64,000 bases of DNA from contig CAZUOJ010000001.1 of the NCBI GenBank assembly GCA_964622325.1, positions 1-64,000 on the forward strand, given 5' to 3'. The notes below the pieces were generated by a model. That model did no database searches. It worked only from the letters and a program-made list of their open reading frames with translations, and was not told the DNA's origin. A program made the position numbers and the translations under genes. The DNA is from JAJFUB01 sp964622325 (GTDB lineage Bacteria > Armatimonadota > Zipacnadia > Zipacnadales > UBA11051). The number at the start of each line of letters is the position of its first letter. Position 1 is the stretch's first letter. Positions 54,791 through 63,306 of the stretch are shown one piece after another.

Positions 54791-55831
54791 ATGACAGCTC
54801 GCCAGCAGCTGTTTAATTTCGGATAAATTCACATCTTCGCCGGGCATGGGGAAGCGATAGGGCAGCAGCCACCAGTCTTCGCTAAAAAGAGCCGATTCGC
54901 CCGGCTTTAATATCTCTAGCGGCCCAATAGGCTCTAATTCACAAAAATCGAGGGGCAAGGCGCGCTGTTCGGGCGGCTTTTGGCGCTCTTGCAGGGAAGG
55001 ATAATAATAGATGGAAAGCGTAGCCGCACACATTTCCCCGTATGCGCGCGAAGGATATACAGGCCATTTTTTAACAAAAATCACATTATGGCGCATAAGA
55101 TAAGCAAGCTCGCCCGGCTCTGTGTCCAGCATAAATTTTGAAAAGGGCGGATCGCCGCGAATCTCCAGAAAGCCTTCACGCACGCGTACATTTTCATGAG
55201 GCGTAGGCCGAAAATCCATCACAGCGCCAGGGCCATATGTGAGATAGCCTTTGGGGAAGCGGCTATAGGAATTTAAAGGCACGAGGCAAATGCCCTGGCC
55301 CTGGGCGAATGTGCGGCTCCAATGGCAGATACGGAGCGTACGGGCGCTCCGATTGATGATTTTTTGGGTACAGCGCAAATGAGAGCCAACGGGATCCAGC
55401 CGGAAAAAGCGTATCAGCTGCACGCCAAGCTGACGATCAATACGGCTTGTCATCACAGCTTCACGAGGCCCCAGAAATTGCGCCCGCCAGGGCCCCAGCC
55501 ATAAATCCAGATGTCGGCCAATTGTCAGCTCAGGCCCAATGTCAAAACGGCCGCCGTAAGGATCCACAATTTGCCCGCCAGGGCGCCATGTGTAGCCGTT
55601 TTGAGCAGGATTTAGCGGAATAGCCTCTCGTCCTTGCCAGCGATACGAAAGGATACGCCCCCCACAATGGGGGCCCAACACGACTTTTGTCTCCTCATTG
55701 TGCAATAACAAACAATTTGCGTAGCCTGCAAAATCAATGTACGAATTGGCCATGAGCGCTGGCGAAATGCTCCCCATGCCTATTAAAAGCCAGATCTGCC
55801 GAAATAAACAAAGCCTCTTGATCGATGGCAT
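54779..55831 (-). CDS. Secreted DUF4380-like (mutarotase-like) protein
   Basis: 350 residues. A signal peptide (FRQIWLLIGMGSISPALMA) is followed by a beta-sandwich sequence: VVLGPHCGGRILSYRWQG, QIVDPYGGRFDIGPE and WSRTFAQGQGICLVP. The pattern resembles DUF4380 and galactose-mutarotase-like folds, which bind sugars. No catalytic assignment can be made. The minus-strand end overlaps the phosphoesterase stop, so the two genes converge. Confidence 0.65.
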   Translation of the reverse strand: MPSIKRLCLFRQIWLLIGMGSISPALMANSYIDFAGYANCLLLHNEETKVVLGPHCGGRILSYRWQGREAIPLNPAQNGYTWRPGGQIVDPYGGRFDIGPELTIGRHLDLWLGPWRAQFLGPREAVMTSRIDRQLGVQLIRFFRLDPVGSHLRCTQKIINRSARTLRICHWSRTFAQGQGICLVPLNSYSRFPKGYLTYGPGAVMDFRPTPHENVRVREGFLEIRGDPPFSKFMLDTEPGELAYLMRHNVIFVKKWPVYPSRAYGEMCAATLSIYYYPSLQERQKPPEQRALPLDFCELEPIGPLEILKPGESALFSEDWWLLPYRFPMPGEDVNLSEIKQLLASCHLSS

Positions 55832-55929
55832 TGTCGTTTCTCCTATCTACAGCTCAAAAAAGGCTTGTGATGACACAAAATGCTTCTGGCTATTCCTCAG
55901 AGCAATATTGACTTCCTGCTTGGTAATTT

Positions 55930-56646
55930 TCAGGCAGCTTCGGAGATATTTTCGGGGATACACAGCTTATAGCCGACGCCCGATACTGTAATAATATAGC
56001 GCGGTCGATGAGGCTCGGGCTCAATTTTGGCGCGCAGCCTGCCGATATGGACATCTAATGTCCGTGTCCGAATATGCGAATCATATCCCCATACACGCAT
56101 AAGCAATGTAGAGGAACGGACAACAGAGCCGCGATTTTCGGCAAGCACAGCCAGCAAAGCAAACTCTTTAGGCGTGAGATGTACAGGCTGGCCATGGCGC
56201 AGCACTTGTCGTTGGGCCAGATCCAGCGTGATGTCGCCAATCTGCAGCACAGGGGCAGGCCCGCTTTCATCCACAAACATACGGCCACAACGCCGCAGCC
56301 GCGCATGAATCCGTGCAGCCAACTCGCAGGGGCTGATAGGCCGAGGCACGAAATCATCGGCGCCAATTTCCAAGCCAATAATACAATCAATTTCTTCCCC
56401 GCGGGCGCTGAGCATAATGATGGGGATATGACAATCCTGGCGCAAACGCCGACATACTTCAAAGCCGTCCATATCCGGCAGCAGGAGATCCAGCAAAAGA
56501 AGCGAAAAATCTTGTTGCTGGAGAAATCGCAAGGCCGCTGCGCCAGTGCGGCAAACAATCACGCGATAGCCTTTATTTTCAATCTGACGATGCAAGCTAT
56601 GGGCCAAAGACATATCATCCGTGCACAGCAAAATCCGATGTGGCAT
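55930..56646 (-). CDS. OmpR-type response regulator, no partner kinase nearby
   Basis: 238 residues. Receiver domain with the phosphoacceptor Asp near residue 53 in LLLLDLLLPDMDGF and an acidic pair near 11. The expected Lys in the T-K-P motif is Arg (DDFVPRPISP). The C-terminal winged helix is intact (LTPKEFALLAVLAENRG, TLDVHIGRLRAKIEP). It would bind DNA and regulate transcription, with phosphorylation possibly altered. No histidine kinase gene is seen within the window. Confidence 0.85.
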   Translation of the reverse strand: MPHRILLCTDDMSLAHSLHRQIENKGYRVIVCRTGAAALRFLQQQDFSLLLLDLLLPDMDGFEVCRRLRQDCHIPIIMLSARGEEIDCIIGLEIGADDFVPRPISPCELAARIHARLRRCGRMFVDESGPAPVLQIGDITLDLAQRQVLRHGQPVHLTPKEFALLAVLAENRGSVVRSSTLLMRVWGYDSHIRTRTLDVHIGRLRAKIEPEPHRPRYIITVSGVGYKLCIPENISEAA

Positions 56647-56804
56647 ATTGCCTCCTGTGACGAGAAACGCGCTTTCAGGCCCAGCCTACATCGCTCAAAA
56701 AATATATCGGCGGATCGGGCAGACGATTAAGCGGCGTGGCGCCTTGCAACGGAATCGTTACATTCCGCCTAATAGCCGCGGCGTGTCGGAAGGAGAGCTA
56801 TGCA

Positions 56805-57227
56805 ATGCCCCTATGTCCCTCCTGTCATCAAGAAGTTGCTGAGGACGATGCCTTTTGTCGACATTGTGGGACAGCGCTAAAAGAAAGTAAAGCCGCTGGG
56901 GATAGGCAACGCGTGGCTTTTATGGAGGAAATGGCAGCGCGTTTTGAGCGACGTTTGAAAGAAAAGGCAACAGATACAGATGCGATGTATAATTTAGCGT
57001 TGACATACTTTTATTCGGAGAGATACAGCGAAGCTTTGCCCTTGTTTGAACAAGTCGTTAGCGCTTTGCCAGATTTTATAGATGCCCGAGTCAAATGGGC
57101 TATTGCGCTATGGAATACAGGGCAACAGCAAAAGGCTTTCGCCCAGATCGAGGAAGCTGCTCTCAGAGAGCCTAATAACGAAAAAGTGCAGAAATTAAAA
57201 AAACGCATGGAGCACGAACTGCAATGA
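56805..57227 (+). CDS. Zinc-ribbon plus TPR protein
   Basis: 140 residues. It begins with CPSCHQEVAEDDAFCRHCG, a complete zinc ribbon of the FmdB/zinc-ribbon type. Two TPR units follow (YNLALTYFYSERYSEALPLF, KWAIALWNTGQQQKAFAQIE). ATG 56805 is chosen because GGAG lies 13 nt upstream. A longer frame from 56736 has no site. It is divergent from the response regulator. Function unknown: adapter or membrane-associated scaffolding is possible. Confidence 0.7.
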   Translation: MPLCPSCHQEVAEDDAFCRHCGTALKESKAAGDRQRVAFMEEMAARFERRLKEKATDTDAMYNLALTYFYSERYSEALPLFEQVVSALPDFIDARVKWAIALWNTGQQQKAFAQIEEAALREPNNEKVQKLKKRMEHELQ

Positions 57228-57320
57228 AATATGCTGGAACACAAGAGGCCGTGATAGCGGATTGACAAGAATAAGGGGAGATGATAATTTGTAAGGCTAA
57301 GAATGTATTAAGCGTTCTTT

Positions 57321-58244
57321 ATGTCTGTGCTAGGAGATATGGATATTAAAGGCGTTATTTTTGATATTAAAAGCTTTGCTATCCACGATGGTCCGGGCAT
57401 TCGCACGACTGTTTTCTTTAAAGGTTGCCCCCTGCGATGCGACTGGTGCCATAATCCCGAATCGCAATCATTAAAGCCCGTTTTAGCCCAATTTAAAAAT
57501 AACTGTATCGGTTGCTACGCCTGTGTGAAGAGCTGTCCGCACGGAGCCTTGGCGGTAGGCCCTGAAGGAATTAAAATAGACAGGCAGAGCTGCCAGGCCT
57601 GTGGCGCATGTGCTTGCGCCTGTCCGGCGGAGGCTTTAGTTTTACGCGGGAAAACAATGACAGTGTCTGAAGTGCTTGCGGAAGTGCTTAAGGACAAGCC
57701 CTTTTTTGACAATTCGGGTGGCGGGATTACACTGTCGGGTGGCGAGCCATTGTTTCAGCCGGATTTTGCTTTAGCGCTGTTGCAAGCGGCCAAAGAATTG
57801 GGCCTGCACACTTGTTTAGACACAAGCGGCTATGCGCCCTGGGAGGTGTGGGAACGGATATTGCCCTATACGGATTTGGTGCTTTATGATGTGAAATGTA
57901 TGGATATGCATCGCCATCGGCGCCACACTGGCCGCAGCAATTCGCGCATTTTGGAGAATTTGCGGGCGCTGACAAGCAATGGCGTGGCAGTAAAAGTGCG
58001 GATGCCCATTGTGCCCGGCTTTAATGATACGCTGGCGGATGTGGAAGCCACAGCGCGATTTCTGAAGAGTTTGCCCCATCCTCCCAGCCTTGAGCTTTTG
58101 CCCTATCATAAATTAGGGGAAAGCAAATATGAAGCCTTGGGAATAGCTAATGGCTTTCATGCTGAGCCGCCGCCCCGAACGCAGCTGGAGCTTTTGGCGG
58201 AAGCGGCACGCCGCTTTGAGCTGGCGTGTGAAATCGGGAGTTGA
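57321..58244 (+). CDS. Glycyl-radical enzyme activating protein (pyruvate formate-lyase activase family)
   Basis: 307 residues. The radical-SAM motif CPLRCDWCHN near residue 35-45 is followed by two ferredoxin-type 4Fe-4S motifs (CIGCYACVKSCP and CQACGACACACP). It also has GGGITLSGGEPLF. Enzymes of this family install a glycyl radical in a partner enzyme. No partner is seen in the window. Start ATG 57321 or ATG 57339 (AGGAG only 2 nt before it) cannot be resolved. About seven unforced GGT codon contacts occur, more than in most neighbours. Confidence 0.85.
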   Translation: MSVLGDMDIKGVIFDIKSFAIHDGPGIRTTVFFKGCPLRCDWCHNPESQSLKPVLAQFKNNCIGCYACVKSCPHGALAVGPEGIKIDRQSCQACGACACACPAEALVLRGKTMTVSEVLAEVLKDKPFFDNSGGGITLSGGEPLFQPDFALALLQAAKELGLHTCLDTSGYAPWEVWERILPYTDLVLYDVKCMDMHRHRRHTGRSNSRILENLRALTSNGVAVKVRMPIVPGFNDTLADVEATARFLKSLPHPPSLELLPYHKLGESKYEALGIANGFHAEPPPRTQLELLAEAARRFELACEIGS

Positions 58245-58272
58245 AGACAATTGGCAATTATTACAATCCAGG

Positions 58273-58298
58273 ACGGTGGCCAGCACATAGGCCGCCGT
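58273..58298 (+). terminator. Hairpin after the activase gene
   Basis: ACGGTGGCC and GGCCGCCGT pair with one G-T wobble around an 8-nt loop, followed by CGTTTGTATC. It lies between the activase gene and carB. Confidence 0.5.
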
Positions 58299-58403
58299 CG
58301 TTTGTATCAATTGGCTGATAATCAGAGGCGATTTACAGCGAGTTTTGTCGCAAGCGAAAGCGTGCGAAGCTAACGAAAACATCAGCAACAACAGGAATGA
58401 GTT

Positions 58404-61400
58404 ATGCCCCGGCGTGATGATCTGCAAAAGATATTGATTATTGGATCGGGCCCGATTGTGATTGGCCAGGCATGTGAATTTGATTATTCGGGTACGCAAG
58501 CCTGCAAGGCCTTGCGGGAGGAAGGCTATCAAGTTGTGCTGATCAATTCCAATCCCGCCACAATTATGACAGATCCCGAAATTGCCGATACGACATATAT
58601 CGAGCCCTTAACAGTAGAAAGTGTCGCTGCTATCATTGCCCGGGAACGGCCAGACGCGTTGCTGCCCACTTTGGGGGGCCAAACAGGGCTCAATTTGGCC
58701 CTGGCTTTAGCCGAAAATGGCGTGTTATCGCGTTACAATGTGGAGCTGATTGGCGCCAAACGCAAAGCCATCAAAAAGGCGGAGGATCGGGAGCTGTTTA
58801 AAGACGCGATGCAGGCGGCAGGGCTGGAATTGCCCCACAGCGCCTTTGCCCAGACATTGCGTGATGCCCGTCAGATCGCCAAGGAAATTGGCTTTCCCCT
58901 GATTATTCGCCCCTCCGGGACATTGGGCGGTAGCGGCGGAGGGACGGCGCACAATTGGGAAGAGCTGGAGGAAGTTGTCGCCCGCGGGCTGGATGCCTCG
59001 CCGATGAACGAAGTGCTTGTGGAAGAGTCCGTTCTGGGCTGGAAAGAATACGAATTGGAAGTAATGCGGGACATAAAGGATAATGTGGTGATAGTCTGCT
59101 CCATCGAGAATTTTGATCCGATGGGGATACACACAGGGGATTCCATCACAGTGGCGCCTGCCCAGACGCTCACGGACCGGGAATATCAAAAAATGCGCGA
59201 TCAAGCCATTCGCGTCATCCGTGAAATTGGCGTAGATACGGGCGGCAGCAACATTCAATTTGCGGTCAATCCCGAGGATGGGCGGATGGTCGTGATAGAG
59301 ATGAATCCGCGCGTCAGCCGCTCCTCCGCCTTAGCTTCCAAAGCCACGGGCTTCCCGATTGCCAAAATTGCCGCCAAATTAGCAGTGGGCTATACGCTGG
59401 ATGAGCTGTCCAATGACATTACGCGGGAAACGCCCGCTTGTTTTGAGCCGACAATTGATTATGTGGTCACGAAAATCCCTCGCTGGGCCTTTGAGAAATT
59501 CCCTGGCGCTGATCCGACGCTGATGACGCAAATGAAATCGGTCGGGGAAACAATGAGCATTGGCCGGACCTTCAAAGAGTCCTTGCAAAAAGCCATCCGT
59601 TCATTAGAAATTGGGCGCTTTGGATTAGGCGCTGATGGCCGCGGCAGCCATTATGATGAGATGCCTCCGGAGCAGCTTAAAGCCAAGCTACGCGTGCCCC
59701 ATCCCGATCGGCTTTTTCAATTGCGCAGCGCCTTCCGGATCGGCATGACAGTGGAAGAGCTCTATGAAATCACACGAATCGATCCTTGGTTTTTGCGCCA
59801 CATCGAGGAAATTGTGCGGGAACAGGATGCGCTGGCGAATTTCCGGCGGCAATTTCACAGGCAGACGCCCTCTGCTTCCGGTGAGCCGGCCGGAACTGTA
59901 GACGCCCCATCGGCAGAAACAGGGGGCAAAACGGCGCCACGCGAAAAAACAGCTCCCCAGGCCGACGAAGGGGAAGAAATGGCTGTTCAGCCGAATGTCC
60001 CGCTCACAGCTAATGTTCCCCCGGCTGAGTCTTCGCCAAAGCCAGCCACACCTTTAGAGGCGTTGGATGCAGCTTATTTGCGGCATCTAAAGCGTCAGGG
60101 CTTTTCGGATGTTCAAATCGCTACATTGCTGGGATGCACGGCGGAGGAAGTGCGGGCGCGGCGCAAAGCCCTGGGCATCACGCCTGTCGTAAAGCTTGTG
60201 GATACATGTGCGGCCGAATTTGAAGCCTATACGCCTTATTTTTATCTGACATACGAAGAAGAGGATGAATTTCGGCGTTCGGAAAAGCCAAACATTATGA
60301 TTTTGGGCAGCGGCCCTAATCGCATCGGCCAGGGCATTGAATTTGATTATTGTTGCGTGCATGCCGCTCTGGCGCTCAAGCAAGACGGTTTTGAAACAAT
60401 TATGGTCAATAGCAATCCCGAGACTGTTTCCACGGACTACGATACTTCCGACAAATTGTATTTTGAGCCGCTCACATTAGAGGATGTGCTCAATATTTGC
60501 GATAAAGAGCAGCCCTATGGCGTGATTGTGCAATTTGGCGGCCAAACGCCGCTGAATTTAGCCAAAGGCCTGGCAGATGCGGGCGTGCGCATTTTGGGCA
60601 CAAGCCCCGATAGCATCGATCTGGCAGAAGATCGCAAGCGCTTTCAAGAACTATTGCAGCGCATTGGCCTGAGGCAGCCGCAAAATGACACGGCCACCTC
60701 TGTGGAGGAAGCGTTGCAGGCGGCCAAGCGGATTGGCTATCCGGTGCTGGTCCGTCCTTCGTATGTGCTCGGCGGCCGCGCCATGCAAATTGTATACAAC
60801 GACGAAGCGCTTAAAAAATATATGGCGACGGCTGTGGAAGTTTCGCCCGAAAAGCCAGTGTTGATCGACAAATTCCTGGAGGATGCGATTGAAATTGATG
60901 TGGATGCGATTGCCGATGGGACGCGTTGCGTCATTGGCGGGATTATGGAGCATATCGAGGAAGCGGGCATTCATAGCGGAGATTCGGCCTGCGTTTTGCC
61001 GGCTTTCAGCCTGGCGGACAATGAGCTGGAAGAAATCAAGCGCTACACGCGGGCGCTGGCCAAAGAGCTGGAAGTGCGGGGCCTGTTGAATGTGCAATTT
61101 GCCATCAAAAATGAGGAGATTTTTGTGCTGGAAGTCAATCCGCGCGCTTCGCGGACTGTGCCCTTTGTGAGCAAAGCCATCGGCGTGCCGCTGGCGAAAT
61201 TGGCGGCGCGTGTGATGGCAGGAAAGACGCTCGAAGAGCTGGGCTTTACACAGGAAATTGAGCCGCAGCATATGTCCGTGAAATGCCCTGTTTTTCCCTT
61301 TAGCAAATTCAGTGGGGTTGATACGCTGCTGGGGCCGGAGATGAAATCCACAGGCGAAGTGATGGGCATCGATACACAATTCGGGGCTTCTTTTGCCAAA

Positions 61401-61865
61401 GCCTATATTGCGGCGGGCCATAATTTGCCCGAACGCGGCACTGTGTTTTTAAGCGTGCGCAATCGCGACAAGAGAGATATTATCTTCATTGCACGGCGCC
61501 TGCGCGAATTAGGCTACAATCTTGTCGCCACAGAAGGCACGGCAAAAGTGCTGCGCCGCAGCGGCGTGGAGGCGGAAGTGATCCAGCGTGTCGGCGATGC
61601 CCAGGGACTTAATGCGATTGATCTGATCCGTGAGGGGCGCATTCAGTTGATTATCAATACGCCTACAGCCGGACAGGCGCCGCGCGAAGATCAAATCGCC
61701 ATCCGCGCAGAAGCCGTCCTGTATCATGTGCCGGTGATTACAACAATGTGTGGGGCGATGGTGGCGGTCCTGGGCCTGGAAGCCATTCGCTCAGGGCCAC
61801 TGCAAGTCAAATCTCTGCAGGAATATCATCGCGCCATGCGCGGCCAAATCCGGATGCCAACATAA
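58404..61865 (+). CDS. carB: Carbamoyl-phosphate synthase large subunit
   Basis: 1153 residues. It makes carbamoyl phosphate for arginine and pyrimidine synthesis from glutamine-derived ammonia, bicarbonate and two ATP. Two ATP-grasp halves are clear: ILIIGSGPIVIGQACEFDYS and IMILGSGPNRIGQGIEFDYC, then a C-terminal MGS-like allosteric domain (VFLSVRNRDKRDIIFIARR). At about 487-550, within the domain joining the halves, a proline-, alanine-, glutamate- and threonine-rich insert makes the protein about 80 residues longer than usual. No carA adjoins. GGT/ACC is somewhat more frequent here (about a dozen) than in neighbouring genes. Confidence 0.95.
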   Translation: MPRRDDLQKILIIGSGPIVIGQACEFDYSGTQACKALREEGYQVVLINSNPATIMTDPEIADTTYIEPLTVESVAAIIARERPDALLPTLGGQTGLNLALALAENGVLSRYNVELIGAKRKAIKKAEDRELFKDAMQAAGLELPHSAFAQTLRDARQIAKEIGFPLIIRPSGTLGGSGGGTAHNWEELEEVVARGLDASPMNEVLVEESVLGWKEYELEVMRDIKDNVVIVCSIENFDPMGIHTGDSITVAPAQTLTDREYQKMRDQAIRVIREIGVDTGGSNIQFAVNPEDGRMVVIEMNPRVSRSSALASKATGFPIAKIAAKLAVGYTLDELSNDITRETPACFEPTIDYVVTKIPRWAFEKFPGADPTLMTQMKSVGETMSIGRTFKESLQKAIRSLEIGRFGLGADGRGSHYDEMPPEQLKAKLRVPHPDRLFQLRSAFRIGMTVEELYEITRIDPWFLRHIEEIVREQDALANFRRQFHRQTPSASGEPAGTVDAPSAETGGKTAPREKTAPQADEGEEMAVQPNVPLTANVPPAESSPKPATPLEALDAAYLRHLKRQGFSDVQIATLLGCTAEEVRARRKALGITPVVKLVDTCAAEFEAYTPYFYLTYEEEDEFRRSEKPNIMILGSGPNRIGQGIEFDYCCVHAALALKQDGFETIMVNSNPETVSTDYDTSDKLYFEPLTLEDVLNICDKEQPYGVIVQFGGQTPLNLAKGLADAGVRILGTSPDSIDLAEDRKRFQELLQRIGLRQPQNDTATSVEEALQAAKRIGYPVLVRPSYVLGGRAMQIVYNDEALKKYMATAVEVSPEKPVLIDKFLEDAIEIDVDAIADGTRCVIGGIMEHIEEAGIHSGDSACVLPAFSLADNELEEIKRYTRALAKELEVRGLLNVQFAIKNEEIFVLEVNPRASRTVPFVSKAIGVPLAKLAARVMAGKTLEELGFTQEIEPQHMSVKCPVFPFSKFSGVDTLLGPEMKSTGEVMGIDTQFGASFAKAYIAAGHNLPERGTVFLSVRNRDKRDIIFIARRLRELGYNLVATEGTAKVLRRSGVEAEVIQRVGDAQGLNAIDLIREGRIQLIINTPTAGQAPREDQIAIRAEAVLYHVPVITTMCGAMVAVLGLEAIRSGPLQVKSLQEYHRAMRGQIRMPT

Positions 61866-61994
61866 GGGCGCCCCCAAGCGAAGCTGCGCCCCCAGGATAT
61901 GGGCAAAAAGCAAGCTTTGCTAGGCGGAAGAGGACAGCTCTCAATCCAGGGCAAGCTCAATACGGGGAAATAATTATTCGCCCGAGGGAAGAAG

Positions 61995-63305
61995 ATGACA
62001 CAGCCCCTTGCGCAAATCGTGGACGCAATGGCGGAAGAAATTATTCGCCTGTGCCAGAGCCTCGTGCGCATAAATACAGTGAATCCCTATAGCGGTGACG
62101 CGCAGCCGGGCGGCGAAAAAGCGGGACAAGAATTCTTAAAGCCGCTTTTGCAGAAGCTGGGCGCCCGCGTTACGATGTTTGATTGCCCGGATGATATCTA
62201 TGAACGAGCTGGCATTCTGGGGCCGAAAAATCGCCATTTCCACAATCGGCCTAATCTCGTGGCGGAATGGGATTTTGGCGGCTCAGGCCCGTGCGTCCTT
62301 GTAAATGGCCATATGGACACAGTGGGCATTGACAATATGCCTGACGCCCTGTCTGCAGAACTGCGTGAGGGCTGTATATATGGCCGTGGGACAACAGATT
62401 GCAAGGGCGGGCTTACAGTGGCTGTCAGCGCTATTCGCGCGCTTTTAGCGGCAGAAAGGCCGCTGCAGGGGCGCCTGATCTTGCAAAGCGTCGTGGATGA
62501 AGAATGTAATGGCGGGGGCGCCGGCACATTGGCCTGCCTGCACGCTGGCTATACGGGGGATGTGGCTGTTTTTGTGGATGGCAACAATAACACGCTCACA
62601 ATGGGCTGTGGGGGCTGTTTGACGGCTGACATTTTCGTGGAAGGGAAAGAAGGGCACGCCGCGCTGGGCACAGGCGTTTCTGCCCTGGAGAAAGCTTTGA
62701 TTGTGAAGCAGGGCCTGGATGCCTTTAAGCGCCGCCGGGAAGCCGTCCAGCCCGCCTGTAAAGTCAATTTGGGCATTTTTCAAGCGGGCGTTCATCCCGC
62801 TGTCGTTCCCGGGACAGCGTATATGTCGTTGAATATCGTTTATGCCTATGCCGAGGCGCTGGAAAGTCAGCGGCAAAACGGCCAGTATGGGGGGCTGCTT
62901 ATCCGGCAGGAATTTGAGCAATTCATTCGCCAGGCGGAAAGTACAGATGAATGGCTGCAGGCGCATCCCAGTCGCTTGGAATGGATCAAAGATCTTATCC
63001 CCTATGATCAATCTCCTGAAGATCCGTGGATACAGGCTTTTGCGCGTGCGTTTCGAGCGGCTACAGGCCGCGCGCCGCAATTTGACAAGATGACGGCCTG
63101 GAGCGATGCTGCTCATCCCGCCGCCCTGTTTCACATTCCCACGATTTTATATGGGCCTGGCGTGGAAGGCGTAGCGCATTCTGCCCAGGAATATGTGCCC
63201 GTGGAAAATCTCGTGGAATGCACAAAAGTTTTGGCCACATTTCTGGCGCAGGCTTTAGCGGCAGGGGCTCAAGAAGAAGAGGCGTCTGAAAAGGCAGTAA
63301 TGTAA
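61995..63305 (+). CDS. M20-family metallopeptidase (ArgE/DapE-like)
   Basis: 436 residues. Zinc-ligand motifs are visible: VNGHMDTVG near 105, YGRGTTDCKGG near 134, and the catalytic VDEECNGGG near 168. The lid domain follows. The family deacylates N-acetylornithine, N-succinyl-diaminopimelate or dipeptides; which is not clear. A basic GGAAGAAG site is before ATG. It converges on the TPR gene. Confidence 0.87.
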   Translation: MTQPLAQIVDAMAEEIIRLCQSLVRINTVNPYSGDAQPGGEKAGQEFLKPLLQKLGARVTMFDCPDDIYERAGILGPKNRHFHNRPNLVAEWDFGGSGPCVLVNGHMDTVGIDNMPDALSAELREGCIYGRGTTDCKGGLTVAVSAIRALLAAERPLQGRLILQSVVDEECNGGGAGTLACLHAGYTGDVAVFVDGNNNTLTMGCGGCLTADIFVEGKEGHAALGTGVSALEKALIVKQGLDAFKRRREAVQPACKVNLGIFQAGVHPAVVPGTAYMSLNIVYAYAEALESQRQNGQYGGLLIRQEFEQFIRQAESTDEWLQAHPSRLEWIKDLIPYDQSPEDPWIQAFARAFRAATGRAPQFDKMTAWSDAAHPAALFHIPTILYGPGVEGVAHSAQEYVPVENLVECTKVLATFLAQALAAGAQEEEASEKAVM

Positions 63306-63306
63306 G

